Assembly: GCA_945879625.1 (NCBI GenBank)
Contig: CAMCVA010000001.1
Location: 1-64,000, forward strand
Direction: 5' to 3'
Source: Flavobacterium psychrophilum
GTDB taxonomy: Bacteria > Bacteroidota > Bacteroidia > Flavobacteriales > Flavobacteriaceae
Length of the DNA: 64,000 nt
Of this stretch, positions 35,005-42,884 are shown one piece after another. Position 1 is the stretch's first letter. Every line of letters begins with the position of its first letter. The position numbers were made by a program, and so were the translations under genes. Below the pieces are notes generated by a model. That model had not been told where the DNA came from. It saw only the letters and a list, made by a program, of their open reading frames with translations, and did not search any database.

Positions 35005-36096
35005 TTATAATCGGATGCCTAGGGCAAATTCGGTAGCTTCGGCCATAAATCCATGCGTTTTTACCCCCAGGCCAGCAAAACAGTTTTTGGTAATGTAATA
35101 CTTGATCCCCAAACGATCATACATAGAAATATCCATTTTATAGGGCTCATAGACATAATAGCCTAATTGCGCTTCGAGCGAAAGCCGGTTGATAAACAAT
35201 TCGTGTCCGACAAAAATTCCGACACGTTTGTAATCGGTATTGGGGTCAAGATTCAACTCGGGATAGGCAATCGCTTTGTAGCGAATATATTCTTGATTTG
35301 ACAAGGTGAAAAACACTTCGGTTCCCAACTGGATAGCGCTTTTTCTACCCAACCGTTTATCAACATAGGCGCCCACATGGTAGAACGGTTTTTGCCCACT
35401 GCCAATACTCGGGCTCTCGTTAATTCCGGTGCGGAGTATGAAATTGTATTTGATGGGCTCGGTAAATTTGGTATTCGTTGAGGCTGTAGTTGTGGGCAAT
35501 GCAACTGGATTCATGTCGTAGTGCACACCCAAATTGACGCCATAGGTATTGATGCCGCTGTTGGGTGATTTGAATCGTCCGTTGGAATAATGCGTAAAAA
35601 AAAGGCCTAAATCAATGCCTAAATTGCCTAGAATTTTATCGCGGGTATACCCAAAAACAAAATTAGTATTGCCCATGAAGCGGGAACCAAAGGCCCTGTT
35701 TTTTGGGTTGTTCACCCGATCATACGGATTGGTGGTCATGGCAAAACCTTGTGCTATTTTTAGGCTCAGGTGGCGATTAGCAAAATAAAATTTATAAAAT
35801 CCGCCCACTGCCGAATTGTAGCCCAAGGTGGTGTTTTTGAAATCTTGGTACAAAAAATAGAGTCCGTAGTCGGGGAAGTTGTAGGTGGATTCCCATTCGC
35901 TTTGCCCGGTTGTTTTGCGGGCATAACTCAACATAAACCCGTCGGGATGACCCGTTATGAATTGAGGAATATAGGGCGAATGCAGCAGTACATTACCGCG
36001 CAATACAGACCCTTCTAGCGCGTAGGGTTTGGCTTTTTGTTGCGCCCAACTCAATGAACACAACATAAGTACACTACCAAATAGAAATTGTTTCAT
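35005..36096 (-). CDS. Outer-membrane acyloxyacyl hydrolase / PagL-like lipid A deacylase
   Basis: A 363-residue outer-membrane beta-barrel, with a signal peptide (1-19, SWAQ/Q). The central FTHYSNGRFKSPNSGINTYG segment (about residues 167-186) resembles the His-x-Ser-Asn motif of PagL. PagL removes the 3-O acyl chain of lipid A. At the spacing where PagL has its catalytic Glu, I read Asn in a GINT motif, so activity is uncertain. It ends in a strand with a terminal aromatic-poor RL, and lies 4 bases before the GIN-domain gene. Confidence 0.75.
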   Translation of the reverse strand: MKQFLFGSVLMLCSLSWAQQKAKPYALEGSVLRGNVLLHSPYIPQFITGHPDGFMLSYARKTTGQSEWESTYNFPDYGLYFLYQDFKNTTLGYNSAVGGFYKFYFANRHLSLKIAQGFAMTTNPYDRVNNPKNRAFGSRFMGNTNFVFGYTRDKILGNLGIDLGLFFTHYSNGRFKSPNSGINTYGVNLGVHYDMNPVALPTTTASTNTKFTEPIKYNFILRTGINESPSIGSGQKPFYHVGAYVDKRLGRKSAIQLGTEVFFTLSNQEYIRYKAIAYPELNLDPNTDYKRVGIFVGHELFINRLSLEAQLGYYVYEPYKMDISMYDRLGIKYYITKNCFAGLGVKTHGFMAEATEFALGIRL

Positions 36097-36129
36097 GCGG
36101 GAAATTTGGCGGTAAATATATTCTATTTT

Positions 36130-37086
36130 TTAAAACAGCGCTTGTGCAATTTGTTTGATGTTGTCTGACTTGCCCATTGAATAATAATGTAAGACTGGAA
36201 TTCCTGCGGCCAAAAGCTCTTTGCTTTGCGCGGTGCACCATTCGATTCCAATTTGGCGCACAGCATCATTGTCTTTGGCTTTCACCACCTCCATGATGAG
36301 TTGGTCGGGCAAATCGATGCTGAATCGCAGCGGAATTTGGTTCAGTTGTTTTTTGGTTGCCAAGGGTTTTAAGCCCGGAATAATCGGAACTGTGATGCCT
36401 TCTTGTCGGCATTTGGCCACAAAATCAAAGAATTTTTGGTTGTCAAAAAACATTTGTGTCACAATATAATCGGCGCCGTTGTGAATTTTTTGTTTCAAGA
36501 AATGAATGTCGCTGTCAAAACTTGGGGCTTCCATGTGTTTCTCGGGATAACCCGAAACACCAATGCAAAAATTGGTTTCTGCCGAATTTTTGAGGTCTTC
36601 GTCCAGGTAAATGCCTTTGTTCAAGTTGCTGATTTGCGTCACCAATTCACTGGCATATTCGTTGCCTTCTTTTTCGGCTTTAAAATAGATTTCATTTTTC
36701 AAGGCATCGCCACGCAAGGCCACTACATTGTCTATCCCCAAGAAATCCAAATCAATCAACAAATTCTCGGTGTCTTCTTTGGTAAACCCGCCACACAAAA
36801 TATGCGGGATGGCGTCGACGTTGTACTTGTTTTGAATACCCGCGCAAATGCCCACGGTTCCTGGACGTTTTTTGACTACTTTTTTTTGCAATAAACCGCT
36901 GGGCAGCTCCTTGAATTCGTATTCTTCGCGGTGGTAGGTCACGTCTATAAACGGCGGTTTGAACTCCATTAGGGGGTCAATGTTGTCAAAAATAGATTGA
37001 ATATTTTGGCCTTTCAAAGGCGGTAAAATTTCGAAGGAAAACAGGGGCTTTCCTTGGGCGTTTTCGATGTGCTGGGTTACTTTCAT
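36130..37086 (-). CDS. metF: Methylenetetrahydrofolate reductase
   Basis: A 318-residue FAD enzyme that reduces 5,10-methylene-THF to 5-methyl-THF, the methyl donor for methionine synthase. Landmarks are FSFEILPPLKG (16-26), FIDVTYHREE (about 46-55), a HILCGG motif at about 95, ALRGD (about 118), YPEKHMEAP (about 177-185) and TQMFFDNQKFFDF (about 210-222). It is the last gene of the met group, 74 bases after metH, the gap being filled by heptamer repeats. Confidence 0.95.
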   Translation of the reverse strand: MKVTQHIENAQGKPLFSFEILPPLKGQNIQSIFDNIDPLMEFKPPFIDVTYHREEYEFKELPSGLLQKKVVKKRPGTVGICAGIQNKYNVDAIPHILCGGFTKEDTENLLIDLDFLGIDNVVALRGDALKNEIYFKAEKEGNEYASELVTQISNLNKGIYLDEDLKNSAETNFCIGVSGYPEKHMEAPSFDSDIHFLKQKIHNGADYIVTQMFFDNQKFFDFVAKCRQEGITVPIIPGLKPLATKKQLNQIPLRFSIDLPDQLIMEVVKAKDNDAVRQIGIEWCTAQSKELLAAGIPVLHYYSMGKSDNIKQIAQALF

Positions 37087-37118
37087 TAGTAGTATTCTGA
37101 TTTATTCTTTAAATTTTC

Positions 37119-37156
37119 AACTTGAAACCTGAAACCTGAAACTTGAAACTTGAAAC
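37119..37156. repeat. GAAACCT/GAAACTT heptamer array between metH and metF
   Basis: Five to six head-to-tail seven-base units alternate CTTGAAA and CCTGAAA. They fill half of the 74-base gap between metH and metF. Confidence 0.85.
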
Positions 37157-37160
37157 AATT

Positions 37161-40100
37161 TTAATCTGCTATGTTTGGCGAAAGCCATTTTGTGGCTACT
37201 TCGGTACTGATATTTCTTCGTTTGGCATAGTCTTCCACTTGATCGGGTTTAATTTTTCCCAAGCCAAAATACTTGCTTTCGGGATGGGCAAAATAATAGC
37301 CCGAAACCGATGAAGCGGGCCACATGGCCATACTTTCGGTTAATTTTACGCCAATCGTTTCCTCGACTTGCAATAATTTCCAAATGGTCGGTTTTTCCAA
37401 ATGATCAGGGCAAGCCGGATAACCGGGTGCTGGTCGGATGCCTTTGTAATCTTCCTGAATTAGCTCAGAATTAGATAAATTTTCGTTGGCCGCATACCCC
37501 CAAATTTCTGTACGTACTTGCAAATGCAAATATTCGGCAAAGGCCTCAGCCAAACGATCAGCCAAGGCTTTGACTAAAATGGCATTGTAATCGTCCAATT
37601 GTTTTTCGAAATGAATGGCTTTTTCTTCTACGCCAAAACCGGTCGTTACACAAAAACATCCGAGATAATCTTGCTTGCCACTGTCTTTGGGTGCTATAAA
37701 ATCGGCCAAGGCAATGTTGGGCGCGCCGGCCGTTTTTTGGGATTGTTGGCGAAGGGTTAAAAACGTTGTCCGTTGTAGTTCGATGTCGTCGTCGTTGATG
37801 GTGTTGGCCGGAAAAATTCCGAGTATTCCTTTGGCCGTAAACCATTTTTCGGAAACGATTTGATTCAGCATTTTTTTGGCATCGGCAAATAAAACTGAAG
37901 CTTGCTCGCCCACCACCTCATCAGTAAGGATGGCTGGGTATTTGCCATACAATTCCCAGGAGCCAAAAAAGGGTGTCCAGTCGATAAATTCTACCAGTTG
38001 GTCCAAGGCTACTTCAACCGTTTTGCTGCCGATGAAATTGGGTTTTTGTGGCGTGAAACGTTCCCAGTCCAAATGCAATTTATTTTTCCGAGCTGCTTCT
38101 ATAGACAGGAAATTTTTGTCTCGACTGCGGCTCAAATACCCTTCGCGCAATTGGTCGTATTCGGCACGAATGGCTGTCGTGTAGGAATCTTTGGTTTCGT
38201 TGTGCAACAAATTACTGGCTACGGTTACTGCACGCGAAGCATCGTTTACGTGAACTACTGTAGCCGAATATTCGGGGGCAATTTTTACAGCGGTATGCGC
38301 ACGCGAAGTGGTGGCTCCACCAATCATTATAGGAATGCTGATGTTTAATTTCTCCATTTCTTTGGCCAGATACACCATTTCGTCTAAGGAGGGTGTAATC
38401 AATCCGCTCAAGCCAATAATATCGACCTGTTCGCGTTGAGCCGTTTCGATTATTTTTTCGGGTGGTACCATGACGCCCAAATCAATGATTTCAAAATTAT
38501 TGCAGGCCAACACCACCGACACGATGTTTTTCCCGATGTCGTGCACGTCGCCTTTTACGGTAGCCATCAAGATTTTTCCCGCCCCCCCCGCCCCCAATGG
38601 GGGAGCCTCAATATTAGCAAGAATTTTTTCAATTACATTTTCAATGGTAAATTCTACTTCGTTATTTGAAAATCTAATGATACGATATCCTTCAGCAAGT
38701 AACCATTTTGTTCGTTCAGCATCGGATGCTTTGTTCTCTGGCAACTGATGAATACCGCCATCAACCTCAATAATTAAATTTGTTTTCAAGCAAATGAAAT
38801 CGGTTATGTAATTTCCGATGATGTGCTGTCTTCTAAATTTATACCCGGCTACACCTTTATTACACAAAACACTCCAAAGCAAGTGCTCTGCTTTAGTGGG
38901 TTTGTTTCTCATTTCTAAAGCAAATTTTTTCAATAAACCATAATTTACTGGATTTGCAGTTGCCCAATATTGCGCGGATTTTACTCCCCCTTCGGGGGCC
39001 GGGGGGCTAATAAAGGGCAACAAATACGCCACCGCTTTTTTCATTACCCGTGCCGATTTCACAACTTGCGGCAAAAACATTTTTCCGCTGCCAAATAAAT
39101 CTCCTACCACATTCATGCCGGCCATCAAATTGATCTCGATAACCTCAATGGCTTTGACTGCCCCAATTCGGGCTTCTTCTACATCTAATTCGATGAATTC
39201 GTCGATGCCTTTCACCAAGGAATGCGTGAGCCGTTCTTGTACTGAACCGTTTCGCCATTCTTGTATTTCTTTCTCTCCTCCTGCACCTGAAGCAATTCCT
39301 TTGAAGCTCTCGGCCAAGTCCAATAATCGTTCGGTGGCATCGTCGCGTCGGTTGAGCAAAACGTCTTCTACATGTTCCAACAATACAGGATCGATTTGAT
39401 CGTAAATTTCCAGCATTTCTGGATTTACGATCCCCATAGTCATGCCGTGTTGAATGGCGTGGTATAAAAAAGCCGAATGCATGGCTTCGCGCACTTTGTC
39501 ATTCCCACGAAAAGAAAAAGACACATTACTCACGCCGCCCGAAATGCCGGCATGTGGCAAATTTTGTCGGATCCATTGGGTGGCTTCAAAAAAATCGAGC
39601 GCATTGCGTTTGTGCTCGTCCATGCCGGTTGCCACCGGAAAAATATTAGGATCAAAAATGATGTCTTCAGCTGGAAAATGAACTTCCTGTACCAAGATAT
39701 CATAACTTCTTTTGCAAATTTCGATGCGGCGCTGGTAGGTATCGGCTTGGCCTTTTTCGTCAAAAGCCATCACAATTACTGCTGCTCCATAGCGCTTGAT
39801 GAGTTTGGCGTGAGTTATAAATTGATCTTGGCCTTCTTTTAAAGAAATCGAATTGACAATTCCCTTGCCTTGTATTACTTTTAATCCGGCTTCGATAATT
39901 TCCCATTTGGAACTATCAATCATCACCGGCACACGGGCAATATCTGGCTCGGCGGCAATTAAGTTGAGGAATTTTGTCATCGCATACACGCCATCAAGCA
40001 TGCCCTCGTCCATATTCACGTCAATAATTTGGGCTCCACCTTCTACTTGTTCTCTGGCTACCGTGAGCGCTTCTTCGTATTTTTCTTCCTTGATTAATCG

Positions 40101-40223
40101 CAAAAATTTTCGCGAACCAGTCACATTGGTGCGCTCGCCCACGTTGATGAAATTACTTTCGGGCGTCACAACGAGCGGTTCTAGTCCAGACAGTTTTAAA
40201 TATTTTGCACCTATATTATTCAT
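37161..40223 (-). CDS. metH: Methionine synthase MetH, C-terminal half, with inserted DUF559 domain
   Basis: 1020 residues. It lacks the homocysteine-binding domain (encoded by the gene upstream). In order: pterin-binding domain ([16 protein letters not shown] at 25-40), helical cap (about 310-404), an inserted DUF559 nuclease-like domain (406-548), B12-binding domain with DVHDIG (559-564, ligand His561), and the SAM-binding activation domain (about 700-1010, with [12 protein letters not shown] and [11 protein letters not shown]). It transfers methyl from methyl-THF to homocysteine via cobalamin. Without the insert it would be about 877 residues, the expected size. The insert lies in the cap/B12 linker, so catalysis could persist. 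It is downstream of a SAM-I riboswitch. Confidence 0.93.
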   Translation of the reverse strand: MNNIGAKYLKLSGLEPLVVTPESNFINVGERTNVTGSRKFLRLIKEEKYEEALTVAREQVEGGAQIIDVNMDEGMLDGVYAMTKFLNLIAAEPDIARVPVMIDSSKWEIIEAGLKVIQGKGIVNSISLKEGQDQFITHAKLIKRYGAAVIVMAFDEKGQADTYQRRIEICKRSYDILVQEVHFPAEDIIFDPNIFPVATGMDEHKRNALDFFEATQWIRQNLPHAGISGGVSNVSFSFRGNDKVREAMHSAFLYHAIQHGMTMGIVNPEMLEIYDQIDPVLLEHVEDVLLNRRDDATERLLDLAESFKGIASGAGGEKEIQEWRNGSVQERLTHSLVKGIDEFIELDVEEARIGAVKAIEVIEINLMAGMNVVGDLFGSGKMFLPQVVKSARVMKKAVAYLLPFISPPAPEGGVKSAQYWATANPVNYGLLKKFALEMRNKPTKAEHLLWSVLCNKGVAGYKFRRQHIIGNYITDFICLKTNLIIEVDGGIHQLPENKASDAERTKWLLAEGYRIIRFSNNEVEFTIENVIEKILANIEAPPLGAGGAGKILMATVKGDVHDIGKNIVSVVLACNNFEIIDLGVMVPPEKIIETAQREQVDIIGLSGLITPSLDEMVYLAKEMEKLNISIPIMIGGATTSRAHTAVKIAPEYSATVVHVNDASRAVTVASNLLHNETKDSYTTAIRAEYDQLREGYLSRSRDKNFLSIEAARKNKLHLDWERFTPQKPNFIGSKTVEVALDQLVEFIDWTPFFGSWELYGKYPAILTDEVVGEQASVLFADAKKMLNQIVSEKWFTAKGILGIFPANTINDDDIELQRTTFLTLRQQSQKTAGAPNIALADFIAPKDSGKQDYLGCFCVTTGFGVEEKAIHFEKQLDDYNAILVKALADRLAEAFAEYLHLQVRTEIWGYAANENLSNSELIQEDYKGIRPAPGYPACPDHLEKPTIWKLLQVEETIGVKLTESMAMWPASSVSGYYFAHPESKYFGLGKIKPDQVEDYAKRRNISTEVATKWLSPNIAD
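38581..38605. repeat. Terminal inverted repeat of the metH insert (B12-domain side)
   Basis: The sequence begins GCCCCCCCCGCCCCC and ends AATGGGGGAG. It pairs, with a two-base length difference and a few mismatches, with the reverse complement of 38984-39007. It also folds alone as CCCCC-AAT-GGGGG. Confidence 0.75.
38984..39007. repeat. Terminal inverted repeat of the metH insert (cap-domain side)
   Basis: CTCCCCCTTCGGGGG followed by CCGGGGGGC. It is the partner of 38581-38605 and folds alone as CCCCC-TTC-GGGGG. Confidence 0.75.
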
Positions 40224-40244
40224 AAATTTATTATCCTTTTTAAA

Positions 40245-40293
40245 AAACCTGAAACCTGAAACCTGAAACCTGAAACCTGAAACCTGAAACCTG
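40245..40293. repeat. Seven perfect AAACCTG tandem repeats
   Basis: Seven head-to-tail copies of AAACCTG start 22 bases upstream of the metH C-half start codon. The array is part of the 149-base gap between the two halves of metH. Confidence 0.92.
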
Positions 40294-40299
40294 ACCCGA

Positions 40300-40317
40300 G
40301 TCCCGAAGCTTCGGGAC
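40300..40317. repeat. Perfect 18-bp palindrome
   Basis: GTCCCGAAG/CTTCGGGAC, a perfect inverted repeat between two heptamer arrays. It could form a 9-bp hairpin in the met mRNA. There is no T run, so it is not a standard terminator. Confidence 0.85.
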
Positions 40318-40340
40318 GAACCGACGAAGCGGAGCGGAGT

Positions 40341-40367
40341 AAACCTGAAACCTGAAACCTGAAACCT
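40341..40367. repeat. Second AAACCTG array
   Basis: Three and a half units of the same heptamer as at 40245-40293. It ends five bases before the stop codon of the homocysteine methyltransferase gene. Confidence 0.88.
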
Positions 40368-40372
40368 ACAAC

Positions 40373-41356
40373 CTATTCCCTACTACCTCTCGGCCTAAAC
40401 TCCTTCGCCACATCTGCAATCGCTTTAATATGCTCCGGAGTTGTGCCACAACAACCGCCTATGATATTGATTAAATTATCTTGCAAATAGGATTTAATCA
40501 GCGCTTGCATTTCTTCGGGAGTTTGGTCATATTGGCCAAAGGCATTGGGCAAGCCCGCATTGGGATGGGCCGAAATATTCAATTGCGTATTCATGGCCAA
40601 ACGCGACAAATAAGGCTTCAGTTGATCGGCACCCAACGCGCAATTAAACCCAATACTCAACAAGGGAATGTGCGAAATCGAAATTAAAAAAGCTTCTACC
40701 GTTTGACCCGATAAGGTTCGGCCAGACGCATCAGTAATTGTTCCTGAGACCATGACAGGAATGTCCAACTTTCGGGCTTCTTTTACTTCTTCTATGGCAA
40801 ACAAAGCGGCTTTGGCATTGAGCGTATCAAAGATGGTTTCGACCAACAATACATCGCAACCGCCATCGATTAAAGCCTCTACTTGTTGTTTGTAAGCCAC
40901 ACGCAGTTCATCAAATGTCACCGCCCGATAGCCGGGATCATTCACATCGGGTGACATCGAAGCAGTTCGATTCGTTGGCCCAATAGAACCGGCCACGTAA
41001 CGCGGTTTGTCGGTAAATTCGTTGGCTACTTCACGGGCTATTTTGGCCGACTGGTAATTTAATTCATAGACCAAGTCTTCCAAGTGGTAATCGGCCATAC
41101 CAATTGTGGTTGACGAAAAGGTATTGGTTTCTACAATATCAGCACCGGCTTCAAAATACAAGCGGTGCACTTTTTTTACGGCTTCGGGTTGGGTAATCGA
41201 CAACAAATCGTTGTTGCCTTTAAGTGGATGAAGAAAATCCTTAAATCGGGTTCCTCTAAAATCTTCTTCCGAAAAATTATTGCGTTGCAACAGCGTTCCC
41301 ATGGCTCCGTCGAGCACGAGTATGCGTTGTTTGATCGCTTCTTGAATAGCTAACAT
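40373..41356 (-). CDS. Homocysteine S-methyltransferase (MetH N-terminal half)
   Basis: A 327-residue barrel that binds and activates homocysteine, normally the first domain of MetH. The zinc site is formed by a Cys in GFNCALG (about residue 241) and the Cys pair GGCCGTT (about 305-311). Other landmarks are the start [15 protein letters not shown] (12-26), [15 protein letters not shown] (about 76-90) and [22 protein letters not shown] (about 123-145). It is encoded as a separate protein, upstream of and codirectional with the C-terminal half, so the two chains must associate. A SAM-I riboswitch precedes it. Confidence 0.94.
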   Translation of the reverse strand: MLAIQEAIKQRILVLDGAMGTLLQRNNFSEEDFRGTRFKDFLHPLKGNNDLLSITQPEAVKKVHRLYFEAGADIVETNTFSSTTIGMADYHLEDLVYELNYQSAKIAREVANEFTDKPRYVAGSIGPTNRTASMSPDVNDPGYRAVTFDELRVAYKQQVEALIDGGCDVLLVETIFDTLNAKAALFAIEEVKEARKLDIPVMVSGTITDASGRTLSGQTVEAFLISISHIPLLSIGFNCALGADQLKPYLSRLAMNTQLNISAHPNAGLPNAFGQYDQTPEEMQALIKSYLQDNLINIIGGCCGTTPEHIKAIADVAKEFRPRGSRE

Positions 41357-41404
41357 AATTGCAAGTTGTCATGTTAATGAAACAAGCTCAATAGGCATCA
41401 ATAG

Positions 41405-41540
41405 GTTATCAGGAAAGGGAGAAAGAATTTCTCGGGGTTATCTGCTCCGCCAAGGCGGATAGAATGTAGCACCTTTCTCGTATAGGACGAGAGGTTGCTA
41501 AGCTTTCAACGGGTCTATTCCCTCCAGCTTTCGTGATAAC
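41405..41540 (-). ncRNA. SAM-I (S-box) riboswitch and expression platform for the met operon
   Basis: The leader on the minus strand carries the conserved S-box words in order: P1 strand GTTATCA (41540-41534), GGAGGGA, GACCCGTTGAAAGC, AGCAACC, a P3 stem TCTCGT/ACGAGA, AAGGTGCTACATTC, a P4 stem CCGCC/GGCGG and the closing GATAAC (41442-41437). It should bind SAM and reduce expression of the metH halves and metF. Beyond the aptamer are a 6-bp hairpin (41419-41433) and a second TGATAAC (41411-41405) that could also pair with the P1 strand. The gene starts at 41356. The aptamer assignment is strong; the switching mechanism is inferred. Confidence 0.92.
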
Positions 41541-41563
41541 AATCAATACAAGTATGAACAATG

Positions 41564-41570
41564 CAAAGTA
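41564..41570 (-). promoter_or_regulatory. Weak -7-like promoter core before the SAM-I leader
   Basis: TACTTTG on the minus strand, one base shorter than TAnnTTTG, about 24 bases before the riboswitch. It is the only promoter-like word in the 332-base gap between this operon and the terminator at 41642-41669. Confidence 0.25.
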
Positions 41571-41641
41571 CGGATATCCAAATTAGATTTACAAGCGGGA
41601 AAATTAAAAATTACGATATCGTTTTCGTAACAAACTAAAAA

Positions 41642-41669
41642 AAAGCCTGCACATTGCTGTACAGGCTTT
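41642..41669 (-). terminator. Rho-independent terminator of the T9SS-sorted protein gene
   Basis: AAAGCCTGCACA pairs with TGTACAGGCTTT (one mismatch) around a 4-base loop. On the minus strand it is followed by eight or more T residues. Confidence 0.85.
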
Positions 41670-41688
41670 GTTTTGGTATAGAACTAAC

Positions 41689-42666
41689 TTAGTTTTTTAC
41701 AACTCTTGTAGTTCCCACTCCTTGAGTGGTAGTCACTTTTAAGAAATAAACACCTGCAGTTAAATCGGCGATGTTAATTTGTGCAACAGTTCCATTTACT
41801 TGGCTTACTACACGTCCGTTTACGTCTGTGATTACAGCTGAAGTAACTTCTAAGTTGTTGCGATTGGCAATATTCAATACGCTAGTAGCTGGATTTGGAT
41901 ATACCGAGAAGTTTCCTTTAAAGAAATCATTGGTAGCCAATGGACGATCAACTGAGAAAGTATCAAGACCAATAATATCAGAGTTGTTACCTTGAGGTCC
42001 ACCATCAATTACATAATATCTGAAAGCAAATTTACAATCAGTAGGTACATCTAAACCACTAACTGTATACGAGTACATGGTCCAAGTTGCTGGAAATACC
42101 GTCAAATCAAAGTTTGGATTGATGTCAACCAACACTTCGCTGTAATCTCCTGTATCAGCTGGTCCCGCTGCAGGATTAGCTGTAAAAGCACCATTGGTAC
42201 TCATACGCAACTGCAAATTGTCTGGGTAGGAAGCTGTATTTGTAGCTGAGAATTTTCCGATGCGAGAATAAAACGAAACTACATCGCCATTTTGAACGGT
42301 AATAGTTGGAGAAATTAACCAATTGCTAATTGTTGCTCCAGTGGTTGCAGTACTTGATGTACTGGTAAAATTTACTAAGGAAAAGGAGTTGTTTCCACCT
42401 GCTTGTCCAACTGGCACTGGGCATACTTGTCCAGCAGTGTAAGCTTGTGTGCTAAATGGCAATGCTTGTACAGTTGCGCTCACGGTAACCGGAGTATACG
42501 AAGCAACTGTCCATAAAGTTGTAGAAGCCGCGGTACTTTGGTTGGTGCGAACCCAGCCAGCAGTAGTCAAATCAGCAGTAGTTCCGCTGAATCCGTAATT
42601 GTATTGATTTTGAGCCAAAGCTGCAAAAGGCAATACCATAAATAAGTAAAGTAATTTTTTCATCAT
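41689..42666 (-). CDS. Secreted choice-of-anchor protein with T9SS sorting domain
   Basis: A 325-residue protein with a signal peptide (1-18, ALAQ/N). The middle is a beta-sandwich of the choice-of-anchor J kind: WLISPTITVQNGDVVSFYSR near residue 115, followed by strands ending IGLDTFSVDRP. The C-terminal 75 residues are a T9SS type A sorting domain (VYPNPATSVLNI near 256, TTRVVKN end). It has no catalytic motif, so binding or adhesion is likely. It has its own promoter core and terminator and is divergent from metK. Confidence 0.87.
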   Translation of the reverse strand: MMKKLLYLFMVLPFAALAQNQYNYGFSGTTADLTTAGWVRTNQSTAASTTLWTVASYTPVTVSATVQALPFSTQAYTAGQVCPVPVGQAGGNNSFSLVNFTSTSSTATTGATISNWLISPTITVQNGDVVSFYSRIGKFSATNTASYPDNLQLRMSTNGAFTANPAAGPADTGDYSEVLVDINPNFDLTVFPATWTMYSYTVSGLDVPTDCKFAFRYYVIDGGPQGNNSDIIGLDTFSVDRPLATNDFFKGNFSVYPNPATSVLNIANRNNLEVTSAVITDVNGRVVSQVNGTVAQINIADLTAGVYFLKVTTTQGVGTTRVVKN

Positions 42667-42691
42667 ATTGATTTTTTAAGAGTTTGTATTG

Positions 42692-42699
42692 CAAATATA
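42692..42699 (-). promoter_or_regulatory. Candidate -7 promoter core for the T9SS-sorted protein gene
   Basis: TATATTTG on the minus strand, 25 bases before the start at 42666. No -33 TTG at the usual spacing. Confidence 0.42.
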
Positions 42700-42740
42700 A
42701 AATAAATTTGAAATTTAGAATGTGATTTGCAAAATAGTTC

Positions 42741-42748
42741 TAAATTTG
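42741..42748 (+). promoter_or_regulatory. Candidate -7 promoter core for metK
   Basis: TAAATTTG fits TAnnTTTG and places the expected transcription start a few bases before the SAM-II-like aptamer at 42761. Confidence 0.45.
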
Positions 42749-42760
42749 CAACAGAATTTT

Positions 42761-42825
42761 GAGGAGAAATTTGATCTGATTGCAACCTCGTTAAAAAATG
42801 CTAAAGCAGGACTTTCCCCTTTAGC
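42761..42825 (+). ncRNA. SAM-II-like riboswitch upstream of metK
   Basis: The leader reads GAGG (42761-42764), a loop with AAATTTGA and ATTGCAA, CCTC (42786-42789) closing stem P1, then GTTAAAAAATGCTAAAGC. The order TGATTT-like loop, TTGCAA, P1 3' strand, GT-A-AAA, GCTAAA is the SAM-II pseudoknot pattern. The GCTAAAG strand (42800-42806) is also perfectly complementary to CTTTAGC (42819-42825), giving a possible alternative hairpin when SAM is absent or present. metK starts at 42885. The aptamer call rests on motif order; P1 is short. Confidence 0.75.
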
Positions 42826-42884
42826 TATTTTACGTTTTTCTCCTCTCTTTTATTTTTAATTATAATTACTAAAGAGAATATACT

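Larger units (their letters stand above)
38581..39007 (-). mobile_element. In-frame DUF559 element with terminal inverted repeats, inside metH
   Basis: A 427-bp insertion spanning metH residues 406-548. Its ends are imperfect inverted repeats of about 24-25 bases (38581-38605 and 38984-39007), GC-rich in otherwise AT-rich DNA, and each end also forms its own C5/G5 hairpin. The middle encodes a DUF559/Vsr-like PD-(D/E)xK nuclease-type domain: AEHLLWSVL (445-453), [16 protein letters not shown] (463-478), [10 protein letters not shown] (483-492) and GYRIIRF (512-518), with candidate acidic residues Asp475, Glu486 and Asp488. The open frame is kept throughout. There are no intein splicing residues, so the insert should stay in the protein. 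Origin by a mobile event is inferred. Confidence 0.78.

Noticed and set aside
38577..39008. Intein in metH
   Set aside because: The insert lacks an N-terminal Cys/Ser splice residue, blocks A/B and a C-terminal His-Asn followed by Cys/Ser/Thr. It is better described as a retained in-frame domain.
40245..40367. CRISPR-like array
   Set aside because: Units are seven bases with no spacers, and no cas gene is near.
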